Assembly (NCBI GenBank): GCA_963730535.1
Contig: CAVSRU010000003.1
Span: 413,127 to 477,126 of the forward strand
DNA: 64,000 nt
Source of the DNA: DASSUW01 sp963730535
GTDB lineage: Bacteria > Actinomycetota > Thermoleophilia > Solirubrobacterales > Solirubrobacteraceae
Reading direction: 5' to 3'
Shown here: piece by piece, positions 52,237 to 59,699 of the stretch
Numbering within the stretch: position 1 is the stretch's first letter
Layout of the letters: the number at the start of each line of letters is the position of its first letter
Program-made: the position numbers and the translations under genes
The notes under the pieces: generated by a model
Told to the model about the DNA's origin: nothing
The model's input: the letters and a program-made list of their open reading frames with translations, nothing else
The model's database searches: none

Positions 52237-52269
52237 ATCACGCAAAGTTTGTGATGACCGCTCACACAC
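52237..52269. promoter_or_regulatory. Regulatory site between the LuxR gene and the DUF1269 gene
   Basis: AATCACGCAAAGTTTGTGAT followed by GACCGCTCACACA, again TCAC-N9-GTGA-N7-TCACACA. It lies 50 bp from the LuxR start on one side and 56 bp from the DUF1269 start on the other. About 25 of 33 bases agree with the site at 48820. Confidence 0.7.
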
Positions 52270-52324
52270 GTCGGCGGGAGCCTTGTGGCGTTCCCAAACC
52301 CCACTCACCGGAAGGAAGAACCCC

Positions 52325-52975
52325 ATGAGCTCCAACTACTTCTCACCCGACAACGTCCTCGTCGTCACCTTCGGCGAAGACGCGGAGAAGGACCAGAACG
52401 CCTACCAGGCGCTCACCGACCTCAAGCAGCTCGATTCGCAGGGCCAGATCAAGATCGACGGCGCTGCCGTCGTCGCCCGCGACCCCGACGGTCGCGTCGA
52501 CATCAAGAGCGAGATCGGCGACGCCCCCTACGCCGGCACCGCGAGCGGCGGCCTCGTCGGCCTGCTCGTCGGGATCATCGGCGGCCCGCTCGGCGTGCTG
52601 ATCGGTGGCACGTACGGCATGCTCGTCGGATCGCTCTTCGACATCGACGACGCCGAGACGACCGAGTCGGTCCTCAGCGAGATCTCGAAGCAGGTCCAGC
52701 CGACGCGCACGGCACTCCTGGCGCAGGTCACCGAGCAGAGCCCCGACGTCATCGACGCCGCGATGGCACGCCTCGGTGGCGAGGTCATGCGCCGCCCGGC
52801 CGTCGACGTCGAGGACGAGATCGCGGCGGCCGAGGAGGCGCAGCGCAAGGCGAGGCGCGAGGCCCGCGAGGAACTGCACCGGGCTCGGGTCGACAAGACC
52901 AAGGCGGACGCACACGCCAAGGTCGAGGAGCTGAAGTCGAAGCTCTCCCGCAGCAAGGCCGGCGCGACCGCCTAG
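52325..52975 (+). CDS. DUF1269 family protein
   Basis: 216 residues, GGAAGGAAG before the ATG. NVLVVTFGEDAEKDQNAYQA, TDLKQLDSQGQIKIDGAAVV, then a Gly-rich hydrophobic hairpin GGLVGLLVGIIGGPLGVLIG and ESVLSEISKQVQPTRTALLA, with a charged coiled-coil tail. These are the DUF1269 features (membrane-associated, unknown function, often stress-linked). It is divergent from the LuxR gene across the shared site. Confidence 0.9.
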   Translation: MSSNYFSPDNVLVVTFGEDAEKDQNAYQALTDLKQLDSQGQIKIDGAAVVARDPDGRVDIKSEIGDAPYAGTASGGLVGLLVGIIGGPLGVLIGGTYGMLVGSLFDIDDAETTESVLSEISKQVQPTRTALLAQVTEQSPDVIDAAMARLGGEVMRRPAVDVEDEIAAAEEAQRKARREAREELHRARVDKTKADAHAKVEELKSKLSRSKAGATA

Positions 52976-52990
52976 AAGTGAACCGCAATG

Positions 52991-53029
52991 CACCGTCCGG
53001 TGCCGGCCCAGTCCGGCGCCGGACCGGTG
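52991..53029 (+). terminator. Imperfect GC-rich hairpin after DUF1269
   Basis: CACCGTCCGGTGCCGG (52991-53006) pairs imperfectly with GGCGCCGGACCGGTG (53015-53029), 16 bp after the DUF1269 stop. Position suggests a terminator; there is no T-run. Confidence 0.5.
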
Positions 53030-53048
53030 CAGCGCAGTGGCTCTCCGA

Positions 53049-53095
53049 TGGAGCTAGGGGGACTCGAACCCCCGACCTCCTGGGTGCGATCCAAG
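53049..53095 (-). tRNA. 3' part of a tRNA-Ala-like sequence (truncated; possible attachment-site scar)
   Basis: On the minus strand the sequence contains a T arm GGGGGTTCGAGTCCCCC, variable loop AGGTC, anticodon arm CTTGG-ATCGCAC-CCAGG (anticodon CGC, Ala) and a 3' acceptor strand TAGCTCCA, which would give the G3-U70 pair of tRNA-Ala with a GGGGCTA 5' strand. That 5' strand and the D arm are absent: the sequence upstream is unrelated. So it is a broken tRNA gene or a duplicated 3' end such as integrative elements leave. No integrase gene is present. Confidence 0.6.
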
Positions 53096-53497
53096 GCGCT
53101 TAGCGCCTCAATGTGCCCATTTTGCAGGGGTGTTTGGGGCGTGCCGGGCAGATCAGCATGCCGAAGATCGCTCGCAATTTGCGGGAATTCCCTGGAGTTC
53201 TGGCACGCGGCGGGGTCCGCGCGGCAAAACCTCGGACGGCTCACGAGACCGCAAGGGCGGGCGGGTAGGAGGCACGTGCGGTTCCTCGGCTGCGGCAACG
53301 GCGAGCCGCTCGTCAGCTTCCCTGCGGAATCCAGCAGTCCAGAAAGACGTGAGCGGGGCTGCCGGAACTCGTCCCGAGCGGGCGCCTGCCGTGCGGCCGC
53401 GGTGACGCCTGCTCAGCCGGTTATGAAGAGCGGCCGGATGACCCTGGGGGCACCGCGTATCGCCCCCACCCGGTAACGCCTCCGCGGTGCGACGCGC
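53096..53497. other. Gene-free stretch beside the tRNA remnant
   Basis: About 400 bp with patches of lower GC (TTTTGCAGGGG, GCAATTTGCGGGAATTC). Open frames here are short and resemble no protein I know. It could be the residue of an integrated element. Confidence 0.4.
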
Positions 53498-53908
53498 TCA
53501 GCCCTCGCCGACCCGCGGACGGTAGGTGCCGAACGCCCACAGGTTCCCTTCCGGATCGCGGACAGTGAAGTCGCGGGAGCCGTAGTCGGTGTCGGTTATC
53601 TCAAGGGCGATGTCGCCGCCGGCCTCGCGGACGCGCCGGTAGAGGGAGTCGACCTCGTCGAGCGCGCAGTAGACGAGGCGGCCGCCCGCCGGCAAGCTGC
53701 GGAACGGCTCGCGGCCCACGCCCGCCGTGCTCAGCATCACAACCGACCCGCGGAAGACGAGCTCCGCGTGGACGACGTTGCCGTCGTCGTCGCGGTGGTC
53801 CTCGCGGCGCTCGCAGCCGAGCACGTCCTCGAGCCACTTCATGCCCGAGTCAGCGTCGCGGTAAAGCAACCCGGGATAGAAGGTCGGGGTCGAGGTCTGA
53901 GTGGTCAT
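53498..53908 (-). CDS. VOC-family protein
   Basis: 136 residues. Glyoxalase/bleomycin-resistance fold: TFYPGLLYRDADSGMKWLED, VLGCERREDHRDDDGNVVHA, ELVFRGSVVMLSTAG, YRRVREAGGDIALEITDTDY and GSRDFTVRDPEGNLWAFGTY. The DPEGNLWxFG ending is typical. It lies 45 bp downstream of an AraC-type regulator on the same strand, with a hairpin between, so it may be that regulator's target. Confidence 0.9.
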   Translation of the reverse strand: MTTQTSTPTFYPGLLYRDADSGMKWLEDVLGCERREDHRDDDGNVVHAELVFRGSVVMLSTAGVGREPFRSLPAGGRLVYCALDEVDSLYRRVREAGGDIALEITDTDYGSRDFTVRDPEGNLWAFGTYRPRVGEG

Positions 53909-53927
53909 CGTGTGGTCCTTTCATCCC

Positions 53928-53949
53928 CGTGGGGTTTCTTGACCCCACG
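53928..53949. terminator. Hairpin between the AraC and VOC genes
   Basis: CGTGGGGT-TTCTTG-ACCCCACG, an 8 bp perfect stem, lies just beyond the AraC stop and 20 bp before the VOC start. It could be a terminator or an operator. Confidence 0.55.
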
Positions 53950-53953
53950 CAAC

Positions 53954-54853
53954 CTACGAACGCGATGCGCCGCCGTCTTGGACGGATGGGAACTGCGGCG
54001 CGGTCTCAGGCCAGGAGCATCCGTCGGCGATGCCGCCGGCGTCCGGCAGCAGCATCGCCTGGAGCTCGGTTGGCGCGAGGCCGGCGAACTCGCGGAAGTC
54101 ACGGTTGAGGTGGGCCTGGTCGTAGTAGCCGCACTCGAGCGCGATCTCGGCGAGGCTCGACCGCGCGCCGGCCGCTCCGCCCCGCTCGTGCGAGGAAGGC
54201 CCCGCGCCGAGCAGGCGGGCTGCCCGCCCGAAGCGCAACAGCCGCGCCAGCGTCTTCGGCGCAAGGCCGACCTGTTCGCTGAAGCGCGTGGTCAGATGCC
54301 GGCGGCTGCAGCGAAGCTCCTCGGCCAGCTCGCCTACCCGCAGCCGCCCGTCGGCCTCGCGCAGGCGCCGCCAGGCCCAGGCGACGTCGGGCGAGGCGGG
54401 GCGGGCGCGCGCGAAGCGGTCGACGAAGAGCTCGTCGAGGATGGCGAAGCGGGCAGGCCACCCGCTCGCCTCGTGCAGGCGCTCCGGCAGCCGCGCTCCA
54501 TCCGGTCCGAGCACGTCCCCGAGCTCCACCGCGCGGTTGGCGAGCTCGCGCATCGGCAGGCCGAAGAGCATGAACGCTCCCAGCGGGGTGAGGTCGATCT
54601 GGACGCCGCGCTGGCTGCCGAAGGAGTCGACCACCGCGTAGCAATCGGAGAGCCCCGAGACGAACGCGGTGGCGCGCACGCTGTTGCCGAGGCGCGGGAA
54701 CGAGACCTCGATCGGCGGGCCGAAGCCCACGATCAGCACTGCGTGGGCGGAGGCGAGCTCGCGTCGGCGGCTGAAGGCGACCGTCTCCTCCGCGTAGCCC
54801 CAGTAGCTGCGCACGTGCGGGCACAGGCCCGGAGCGGGATCGCCGAGCACCAT
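53954..54853 (-). CDS. AraC-family transcriptional regulator
   Basis: 299 residues. A C-terminal double HTH: LRVGELAEELRCSRRHLTTR (first) and SLAEIALECGYYDQAHLNRD with FREFAGLAPTELQAML (second, the family signature). The N-terminal 170 residues form a sensor domain (LPMRELANRAVELGDVLG; LPERLHEASGWPARFAILDE) like that of DUF6597-type AraC proteins. It probably controls the downstream VOC gene. Confidence 0.93.
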   Translation of the reverse strand: MVLGDPAPGLCPHVRSYWGYAEETVAFSRRRELASAHAVLIVGFGPPIEVSFPRLGNSVRATAFVSGLSDCYAVVDSFGSQRGVQIDLTPLGAFMLFGLPMRELANRAVELGDVLGPDGARLPERLHEASGWPARFAILDELFVDRFARARPASPDVAWAWRRLREADGRLRVGELAEELRCSRRHLTTRFSEQVGLAPKTLARLLRFGRAARLLGAGPSSHERGGAAGARSSLAEIALECGYYDQAHLNRDFREFAGLAPTELQAMLLPDAGGIADGCSWPETAPQFPSVQDGGASRS

Positions 54854-55161
54854 CTCCCAGCGGCCGAGCTCGGACGCGTGGCGAATCGTCTTGGCGGAAA
54901 CCTCGCTGATCGGGTCAACGTATCGCTCGACGGCCAGGGGATGGCCACGCGCCGTGCTGATAATCGCTCGGCGTCGGTCTCACTCCAACGCGCCGGGAGC
55001 ACAAGCCAGGTCAGCATCAGCCGCCACGACCGCAGCTCGTCCAAGGCATTTGCCTCGCGTTTCGCCGCTGCCGCACTTGCTTTCGGCCGGGGAAGCGGGT
55101 GCGGTCCGAGGTGAGCGGGGAGCAGTCGGGTTGGGACGCGAGGGCCAAGCAGCGAGTTCGC
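54854..55161. other. Intergenic stretch upstream of the AraC gene
   Basis: About 300 bp with no supported gene. A 57-codon plus-strand frame (54941-55114, starting MATRRADNRSASVSLQRAG) has poor amino-acid composition for a protein and no RBS, so I leave it uncalled. Confidence 0.4.
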
Positions 55162-55390
55162 CTACCGCGAGTTGTTCGCGGATACCTCGGCGCTCTCCTC
55201 GTAGTTGCCAGGCTCGAAAGCATCGAGCAGCTCCCGGATGCGCGCCACACCCTCCTTGAACGGCGTGGAAGCACGCCATGCCTCGACCGCTCGACGGAAT
55301 CCCAACGGCCGAAGCTGACGAAAGCGGCTTGGACTGTCGACGTCACGGAGGAACCTGGAGATCATCGAGCGCGCGGGCCACTGGATGTGG
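55162..55390 (-). pseudogene. Broken antibiotic-biosynthesis-monooxygenase (ABM) gene
   Basis: Three frames must be joined. FLRDVDSPSRF lies in one frame, FVSFGRWDSV in a second, and VEAWRASTPFKEGVARIREL then LDAFEPGNYEESAEV back in the first, ending at 55162. Together they give the C-terminal half of an ABM-type quinol monooxygenase (LRDVDDPxRFVSFGxWxSxEAxxAWRxxPxFxERVARIRELLDxFEP). At least two frameshifts and a lost N-terminus make it non-functional. 55391-55579 holds nothing further. Confidence 0.7.
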
Positions 55391-55579
55391 CTCGACCGTG
55401 CCGACATCATCGACAAGCCGCCACGTTCTTGGCGTCCGCGTGACACGGCCGCGAGCGCCACCCGTCGTGACGCTCGTGACGTCGACTGCTGCGTGCGTCT
55501 GGACCCTGTCGTCTCCGTCGATGCGGGACACGCTCGCTTGCACAGTCCGAGCAGCGCAGCGCCGGTCACGCCGTGCGTT

Positions 55580-56017
55580 TCAGGCGTAGTAGCCGTCGAT
55601 CGGAACGCGGGCCTCGGCGAACAGGGCGGGCCCCTCGTAGGCGACCTGCGCCGTGTCCGGGCTGACGGCCCCGGTCGGTTTGAGTTCGTGCAACTGTTCG
55701 CTGGAGAGCGCGAAGGCGACGCGCCCGATTCCGGAGCGCGCGATCGCGCCCGTGCACATGGGGCATGGTTGGCAGCTGGTGTACATCGTGGTCTGCCGTG
55801 CCGCGTTGGCGTCGAGTTGGCGACCGGCCCAGCGGGCCAGCTTGAGCTCGGGGTGGGCCGTGATGTCCTGCTCGGTCACGACCGTGTTGCGGTCCTCGGC
55901 GAGCACATCGCCCGTGGGCCCCACGAGCAGCGATCCGTACGGCATGTCGCCCGCGCCGCGCGCCGCACCCGCCAGCTCGATAGCCCTGCGCAGGTGGCGT
56001 TCGTCCGCTTCGGTCAT
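55580..56017 (-). CDS. Nucleoside/guanine deaminase (CMP/dCMP deaminase family)
   Basis: 145 residues. Zinc deaminase motifs: DITAHPELKLARWAGRQLD (HPE with the catalytic Glu) and MYTSCQPCPMCTGAIARSGI (PCPMC). The start ERHLRRAIELAGAARGAGDM followed by PYGSLLVGPTGDVLAEDRN is usual for guanine or tRNA-adenosine-like deaminases. The HPE (instead of HAE) form occurs in guanine-deaminase-type members. It removes an amino group from a base or nucleoside in the cytoplasm; the substrate is uncertain. Confidence 0.92.
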   Translation of the reverse strand: MTEADERHLRRAIELAGAARGAGDMPYGSLLVGPTGDVLAEDRNTVVTEQDITAHPELKLARWAGRQLDANAARQTTMYTSCQPCPMCTGAIARSGIGRVAFALSSEQLHELKPTGAVSPDTAQVAYEGPALFAEARVPIDGYYA

Positions 56018-56068
56018 CGGTGTCCTCCGTTGATCGTGTTCAGTCGCTCGAAGCCTCGTGGAACGCGC

Positions 56069-56286
56069 TCAGACGGTGAGTGTGCCTTCCGCGACGACGA
56101 CGCCGTCTCGCCGATCCGGACCCGCTCGCCGCTCACCTGCACCCGGATCCGGCTCGGACGTCCCATGGCGTGGCCCTGCTCTACGAGCACGGGCGCGCCG
56201 TCGGGCACCACGCCCTCTGCGACCAGGCGGCTGGCGAGCGGACCGGCTGCGCTGCCGGTCGCGGGATCCTCCCAACTCCGTGCCAC
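56069..56286 (-). pseudogene. C-terminal remnant of a PhzF-family isomerase gene
   Basis: From a GTG at 56286 the frame reads SWEDPATGSAAGPLASRLVA, then VEQGHAMGRPSRIRVQVSGE and RVRIG. EDPATGSAAG and QGxxMGRPSxI are the conserved PhzF C-terminal motifs. The true end, VVVAEGTLTV, lies in another frame (stop at 56069), so there is a single-base frameshift near 56100. The N-terminal 150-200 residues are absent. Confidence 0.75.
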
Positions 56287-56289
56287 CGT

Positions 56290-56434
56290 GCGGGTCGGCG
56301 ACCTCCCAGGCGGCGGGGGCCAGCAGCGTGACCTCGATCGGGCCGCGCTCTGACCGCTCGAGCAGCGCCGCGCGCAGTTCGTCGGAGTCCGCGGTGCGGT
56401 TCGCGACGACGAGCACCTTGGCCGGCGGCGACAT
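56290..56434 (-). pseudogene. N-terminal remnant of a USP-like protein gene
   Basis: GAGGAGG precedes an ATG at 56434 and the frame reads SPPAKVLVVANRTADSDELR, AALLERSERGPIEVTLLAPA, AWEV. This is the start of a universal-stress-protein-like family (KVLVVANRTAxSxEL...RGPxxFTLLVPA). It breaks off at about residue 52 where PhzF sequence begins. The two gene pieces are joined by a deletion. Confidence 0.6.
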
Positions 56435-56508
56435 GGCGGTCCTCCTCAACGGGCGAAGCGACTACGGACTCCCTACCGCCGGCGGGCCACCAGCGGCCCG
56501 GTACAGCG

Positions 56509-57018
56509 CTACGGCGCGAGATCGCGCGGGCGCACGAAGCCCACGAGCTCCGCCGAGCCGCGGTCCAGGTCACGCCAGCTCGGGCCTTCGAACACGAGCG
56601 CTGCGAGCCCCGCCGTCGGGTACTTCGCCTCGAGCTCCTCGACGGCGGGCGCCGGCCGGGCGAGCGCGAGCGCGAGCCGCTGCAGGCCGGGGTTGTGGCC
56701 GATGACCAGCACGGACCCGACCGCATCCGGAACGCCGCGCAGCTGCTCGAGCAGCGCGCCCGCGCCCGCGCCGTACAGCTCCCGCTCGACCCGCACGGCG
56801 CCCGTGCCGAGCACCGGCTCGAGCCGCTCGAGCGTCTCGCGCGCCCGCCGTGCCGTCGAGCACATCACGAGCTCGGGCTCGATGCCCAGCTCGCGCAGGT
56901 GCCGTGCGACCGCCTTCGCCGCGCGCCGCCCCCGGCCCGCGAGCGGGCGATCATGATCGGCAAGGCCAGGATCCTTCCAGCTCGACTTCGCGTGGCGCAG
57001 GAGATAGAGACGCTTCAT
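56509..57018 (-). CDS. SixA-family phosphohistidine phosphatase
   Basis: 169 residues. KRLYLLRHAKSSWKDPGLAD is the histidine phosphatase RH(A/G) motif with SixA-type KSSW. Then DRPLAGRGRRAAKAVARHLR, ELVMCSTARRARETLERL, and the second catalytic His in SVLVIGHNPGLQRLALALAR. SixA removes phosphate from phosphohistidine on phosphotransfer proteins; here the target is unknown. Cytoplasmic. Confidence 0.93.
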   Translation of the reverse strand: MKRLYLLRHAKSSWKDPGLADHDRPLAGRGRRAAKAVARHLRELGIEPELVMCSTARRARETLERLEPVLGTGAVRVERELYGAGAGALLEQLRGVPDAVGSVLVIGHNPGLQRLALALARPAPAVEELEAKYPTAGLAALVFEGPSWRDLDRGSAELVGFVRPRDLAP

Positions 57019-57055
57019 CGGCGCCCGTTCCCGCGCCAGCGCGTCGGCTGCCGTC

Positions 57056-57253
57056 CTACGCCTTCTCGGTCGGCTCGGCGACCCGCAGCGACCCTGCCGC
57101 GGGCGTGTAGATGCTCTCGTGCCCGTCGTCCCAGCGGATCCGGTAGCGAGGGGAGGGTGCCTCACGCACGACCTCCTCTATCACCCCCGTCCGGGGTGGC
57201 CGATCGGTCGACTCCGACTCCACCTCGACGCGATTCCCGACTTTCAGTTCCAT
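57056..57253 (-). CDS. DUF1918 protein
   Basis: 65 residues. LKVGNRVEVESESTDRPPRT then GVIEEVVREAPSPRYRIRWD and DGHESIYTPAAGSLRV fit DUF1918, a small SH3-like barrel (VGDxVVVxSxxxxxPxRxGxIxEVxGxxGxPPYxVRWxDGHESxxxPG). A strong purine-rich RBS (GGAGTCGGAGGTGACGG) precedes the ATG. Function unknown; often stress- or resuscitation-linked in actinobacteria. Confidence 0.93.
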   Translation of the reverse strand: MELKVGNRVEVESESTDRPPRTGVIEEVVREAPSPRYRIRWDDGHESIYTPAAGSLRVAEPTEKA

Positions 57254-57455
57254 TCCGTCACCTCCGACTCCTTACACAGGGTGATACCACCAACCGGCCC
57301 GCTGGTGGGCTGCCAGCCGGTGCGGTACGGTGGCCTGGACGCACGCGACCGACGTGGCGAGTGCCGCGTGGACCGAGCTTCGCGCTCGCGCTGTGCCCTG
57401 CAAGTTGATGCTCGTTCGTTGGCCGACGCAGCGGCCGGTCCCGGGAGTTGCGGCC

Positions 57456-57791
57456 TCAACGTTGGCCCCGGCGCTCGGGGTCGAGGTCGATTCGCACGGT
57501 GAGCAGGTCGGTCCCCATGAGGCGGACGACGGCCGCGGTTGCCGCTGGCATCGCGCGCTGGCGCGCTCGTGGGTCGTCGTCCGGCATGACGTGGGCGGTT
57601 CCGGTGCGCCACCGGCGGCCGATCTTGATCGGCACGCTCGGGTCGGCGTGGATGTTGCGCACGTGGCTGGCGTTGCGGTCGTGCTCGGCGGCGATCCGGC
57701 TGGTGTCGCCGTCCAGTGAACGTCCGACGGGCGTGCGCCGCGGCCGGCCACTCTTGCGTCCCGTCGTCTCGAGGATCGCGATCCCAGGCAC
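57456..57791 (-). pseudogene. Truncated F420-dependent nitroreductase-family gene
   Basis: The frame from GTG 57791 encodes IAILETTGRKSGRPRRTPVG, then DPSVPIKIGRRWRTGTAHVM and MGTDLLTVRIDLDP. This is the Ddn/PF04075 split-barrel family (LLxTxGRKSGxxRxTPL; DGRRxxAxA), minus its N-terminal helix region. It lacks an ATG and the first 25-30 residues, so I call it truncated; a short functional protein is possible. 57254-57455 has nothing supported. Confidence 0.6.
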
Positions 57792-57822
57792 CGCCAGCCC
57801 GGCGGTCGACCACGTGACGCAG

Positions 57823-58026
57823 TCAGATGGGACGCACGTTGGCGGCGTTCGGGCCTTTGGGGCCCTGCTCCTCCTCGTATTCGACCTTCGCGCCCTCGGC
57901 CAGCGACTTGAAGCCGCTGCCGGCGATCGCGGTGTGGTGGACGAACAGGTCCTTGTCTCCGTCGTCGGGCGTGATGAAGCCGTAGCCCTTGTCGTCGCTG
58001 AACCACTTTACGGTTCCCGTGGCCAT
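57823..58026 (-). CDS. Cold-shock protein (CspA family)
   Basis: 67 residues. ATGTVKWFSDDKGYGFITPD, with RNP1 KGYGFI and RNP2 DLFVHHTAI, then EGAKVEYEEEQGPKGPNAAN and VRPI. It binds single-stranded nucleic acid and acts as an RNA chaperone. Size and sequence are standard. The upstream leader (58027-58226) shows no clear structure but could hold a cold-shock 5' UTR. Confidence 0.97.
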   Translation of the reverse strand: MATGTVKWFSDDKGYGFITPDDGDKDLFVHHTAIAGSGFKSLAEGAKVEYEEEQGPKGPNAANVRPI

Positions 58027-58226
58027 CGATGGACCTCCGGTTGATGGTGCTGCGAAACGCGCAGGATGCTGGGCAACGACTGCGAACCGCTCGCACTGCT
58101 TCCGCCGAGCCTCGCGCCCAGCGCCTGCCGTCATGCTACGCGCAAAGCTGGGCGCCGGACGCCAGGAGCTTCGCGGCGCTCGGCTGAAGCTGGCCGCGTC
58201 GAGGCTTGGGGGAACTCGCGACGCGG

Positions 58227-58520
58227 TCAGCGGCGGCCCTGCTCGCGCAGCTGCTCGGTGATGCGGCGCATCTCAACCGCCACCGGGTCCTCGCCCGGCG
58301 CAGCCGCCAGCTCCGCGGCCGACGACGACGGCTTCACACCGCGACGGCGCTTGGCCGACCTCAGTCTCGACCGTGCCCACAGCCCCGCCGCCACCAACGC
58401 CGCGACGACGACGATCCACAAAACGGCTGAAACGACGCCGACCACGAGCCCGACGACGAGCCGGATCGCCACGACCGCGACGAGCACGAGCACCAAGACG
58501 GCCAGCACGCGTCGAGCCAT
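58227..58520 (-). CDS. Small membrane protein of unknown function
   Basis: 97 residues from the ATG at 58520. Two adjacent hydrophobic stretches (VLAVLVLVLVAVVAIRLVVG; VVSAVLWIVVVAALVAAGLW) and a charged cytoplasmic tail with EDPVAVEMRRITEQLREQGR. The TGTAAT box, 6 nt before this ATG, suggests it is leaderless and favours this start over the ATG one codon upstream. No known domain. The 256 bp on its upstream side hold nothing supported. Confidence 0.75.
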   Translation of the reverse strand: MARRVLAVLVLVLVAVVAIRLVVGLVVGVVSAVLWIVVVAALVAAGLWARSRLRSAKRRRGVKPSSSAAELAAAPGEDPVAVEMRRITEQLREQGRR

Positions 58521-58776
58521 CACCCCATTACACCACCCTGGCGTCCTCGGCCTGGGCGGCGCGAGGATCGCTCGCTCATGGCCCGCTGCCGCCCGGGCAG
58601 CGGGGGTGGCGTCGCGCAGTAGGGGCGGGCTGCTTCCGGCCGGTCGGGTCGGCGATGCCGCACAGCTGGTCGGGGCCCGAAGCGCTCGCAGTAGGCGGCG
58701 ATCTCGCTGGCGGCCTAGAGCAGAGTGCGCGATCGTTGCTCATAGCAAGCGCCCCAAGTACGGGTAGTGGAGGCTC

Positions 58777-59591
58777 GTGGCCACCGGGACTGACGTCGCG
58801 GTGATCGGGCCGGCATTGTCGGCCTCGCGACGGCGTATGCGCTGGCCGAGCGAGGCGCCTCGGTGACGGTGTATGAGCGCGGCGTCCCCGGTAACGCGCA
58901 GTCCGGCGGCGAATCGCACATCTTCCGACCCGCGCATGACGATCCGCGTGTCGTCGCCTTCGCGCGCGAGGCGCGCGGGGCGTGGCGTGGACTGGGAGGA
59001 GCGCTTCGGTCAGGAGTTGGTTTCGCGCGACGGCGTGGTCGCGATCGGGCCCGTGGCCGATAGACGGCTGGCGGTGCTGCGGCGCGTCGGCGGCGTGCGG
59101 GCCAGCCCGATCGATGCCTCTGAGCTCGCCGAGCGGCTGCCGCTGTTGGCGCGGTGGGAGGGCCCAGCGATGATCGACGAGGACGGCGGCGTGATCCGCA
59201 CCCGCGCGGCGATCGAGGCGCTGATCGCCGCGCTCCGCAACTCGCTGCGTTTCGACGAGATCATCTCCGTGCGCGCGGCCACCAGCACGGCGGTGTGGAG
59301 GTGCGGGCCGGCGGCGTGACCGCCGAGCACGGCCGCGTCGTGGTCTGCGCCGGCCGCGGCACCGCGCCGCTGGCCCGAGGCGCCGGGCTCCCTCTGCCCG
59401 TGAGGCAGTCCGTGCACGTCCGCCTCACGTATCCCGTCCGCGGCGACGCGCCCGCCCGTCTCGTGTGCCTGCAGGACGGAAGCCGCGCGTTCGGCGAAGT
59501 CGGTGCCTATGCGGATCCGCTGCCCGGCAACCGCGACTACGCCGTTGGCCTCGGAGACACGGCGATCCACGAGGACGGAATCGCCGCGTAG
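58777..59591 (+). pseudogene. Multiply frameshifted FAD-dependent oxidoreductase gene (DAO type)
   Basis: Pieces in order: TDVAVIG in frame one, GIVGLATAYALAERGASVTV then YERGVPGNAQSGGESHIFRP in the next, WEERFGQELVSRDGVVAIGP through RTRAAIEALIAALRNSLRFD in another, and VEVRAGGVTAEHGRVVVCAG through YADPLPGNRDYAVGLGDTAI in a further frame. Together they give an N-terminal FAD Rossmann (GxGIVGLATAYxLAExG) and the middle of a DAO/sarcosine-oxidase-like enzyme. At least three frameshifts and a missing end make it a pseudogene or a very poor sequence. Confidence 0.8.
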
Positions 59592-59699
59592 GAGGCCGAC
59601 GGGCCGCTTGCCTGCGGCCGCCCTATCGAGGCGCTGGGGTCGTGCGTGGGCGGTGGTGTCGTCGAGCCTCCCCGGCACCGCGCGTAGAATCGGCGGGCC

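Noticed and set aside
53041..53476. Plus-strand ORF beginning MELGGLEPPTSWVRS over the tRNA remnant
   Set aside because: It arises by translating the tRNA-like sequence and has no independent support.
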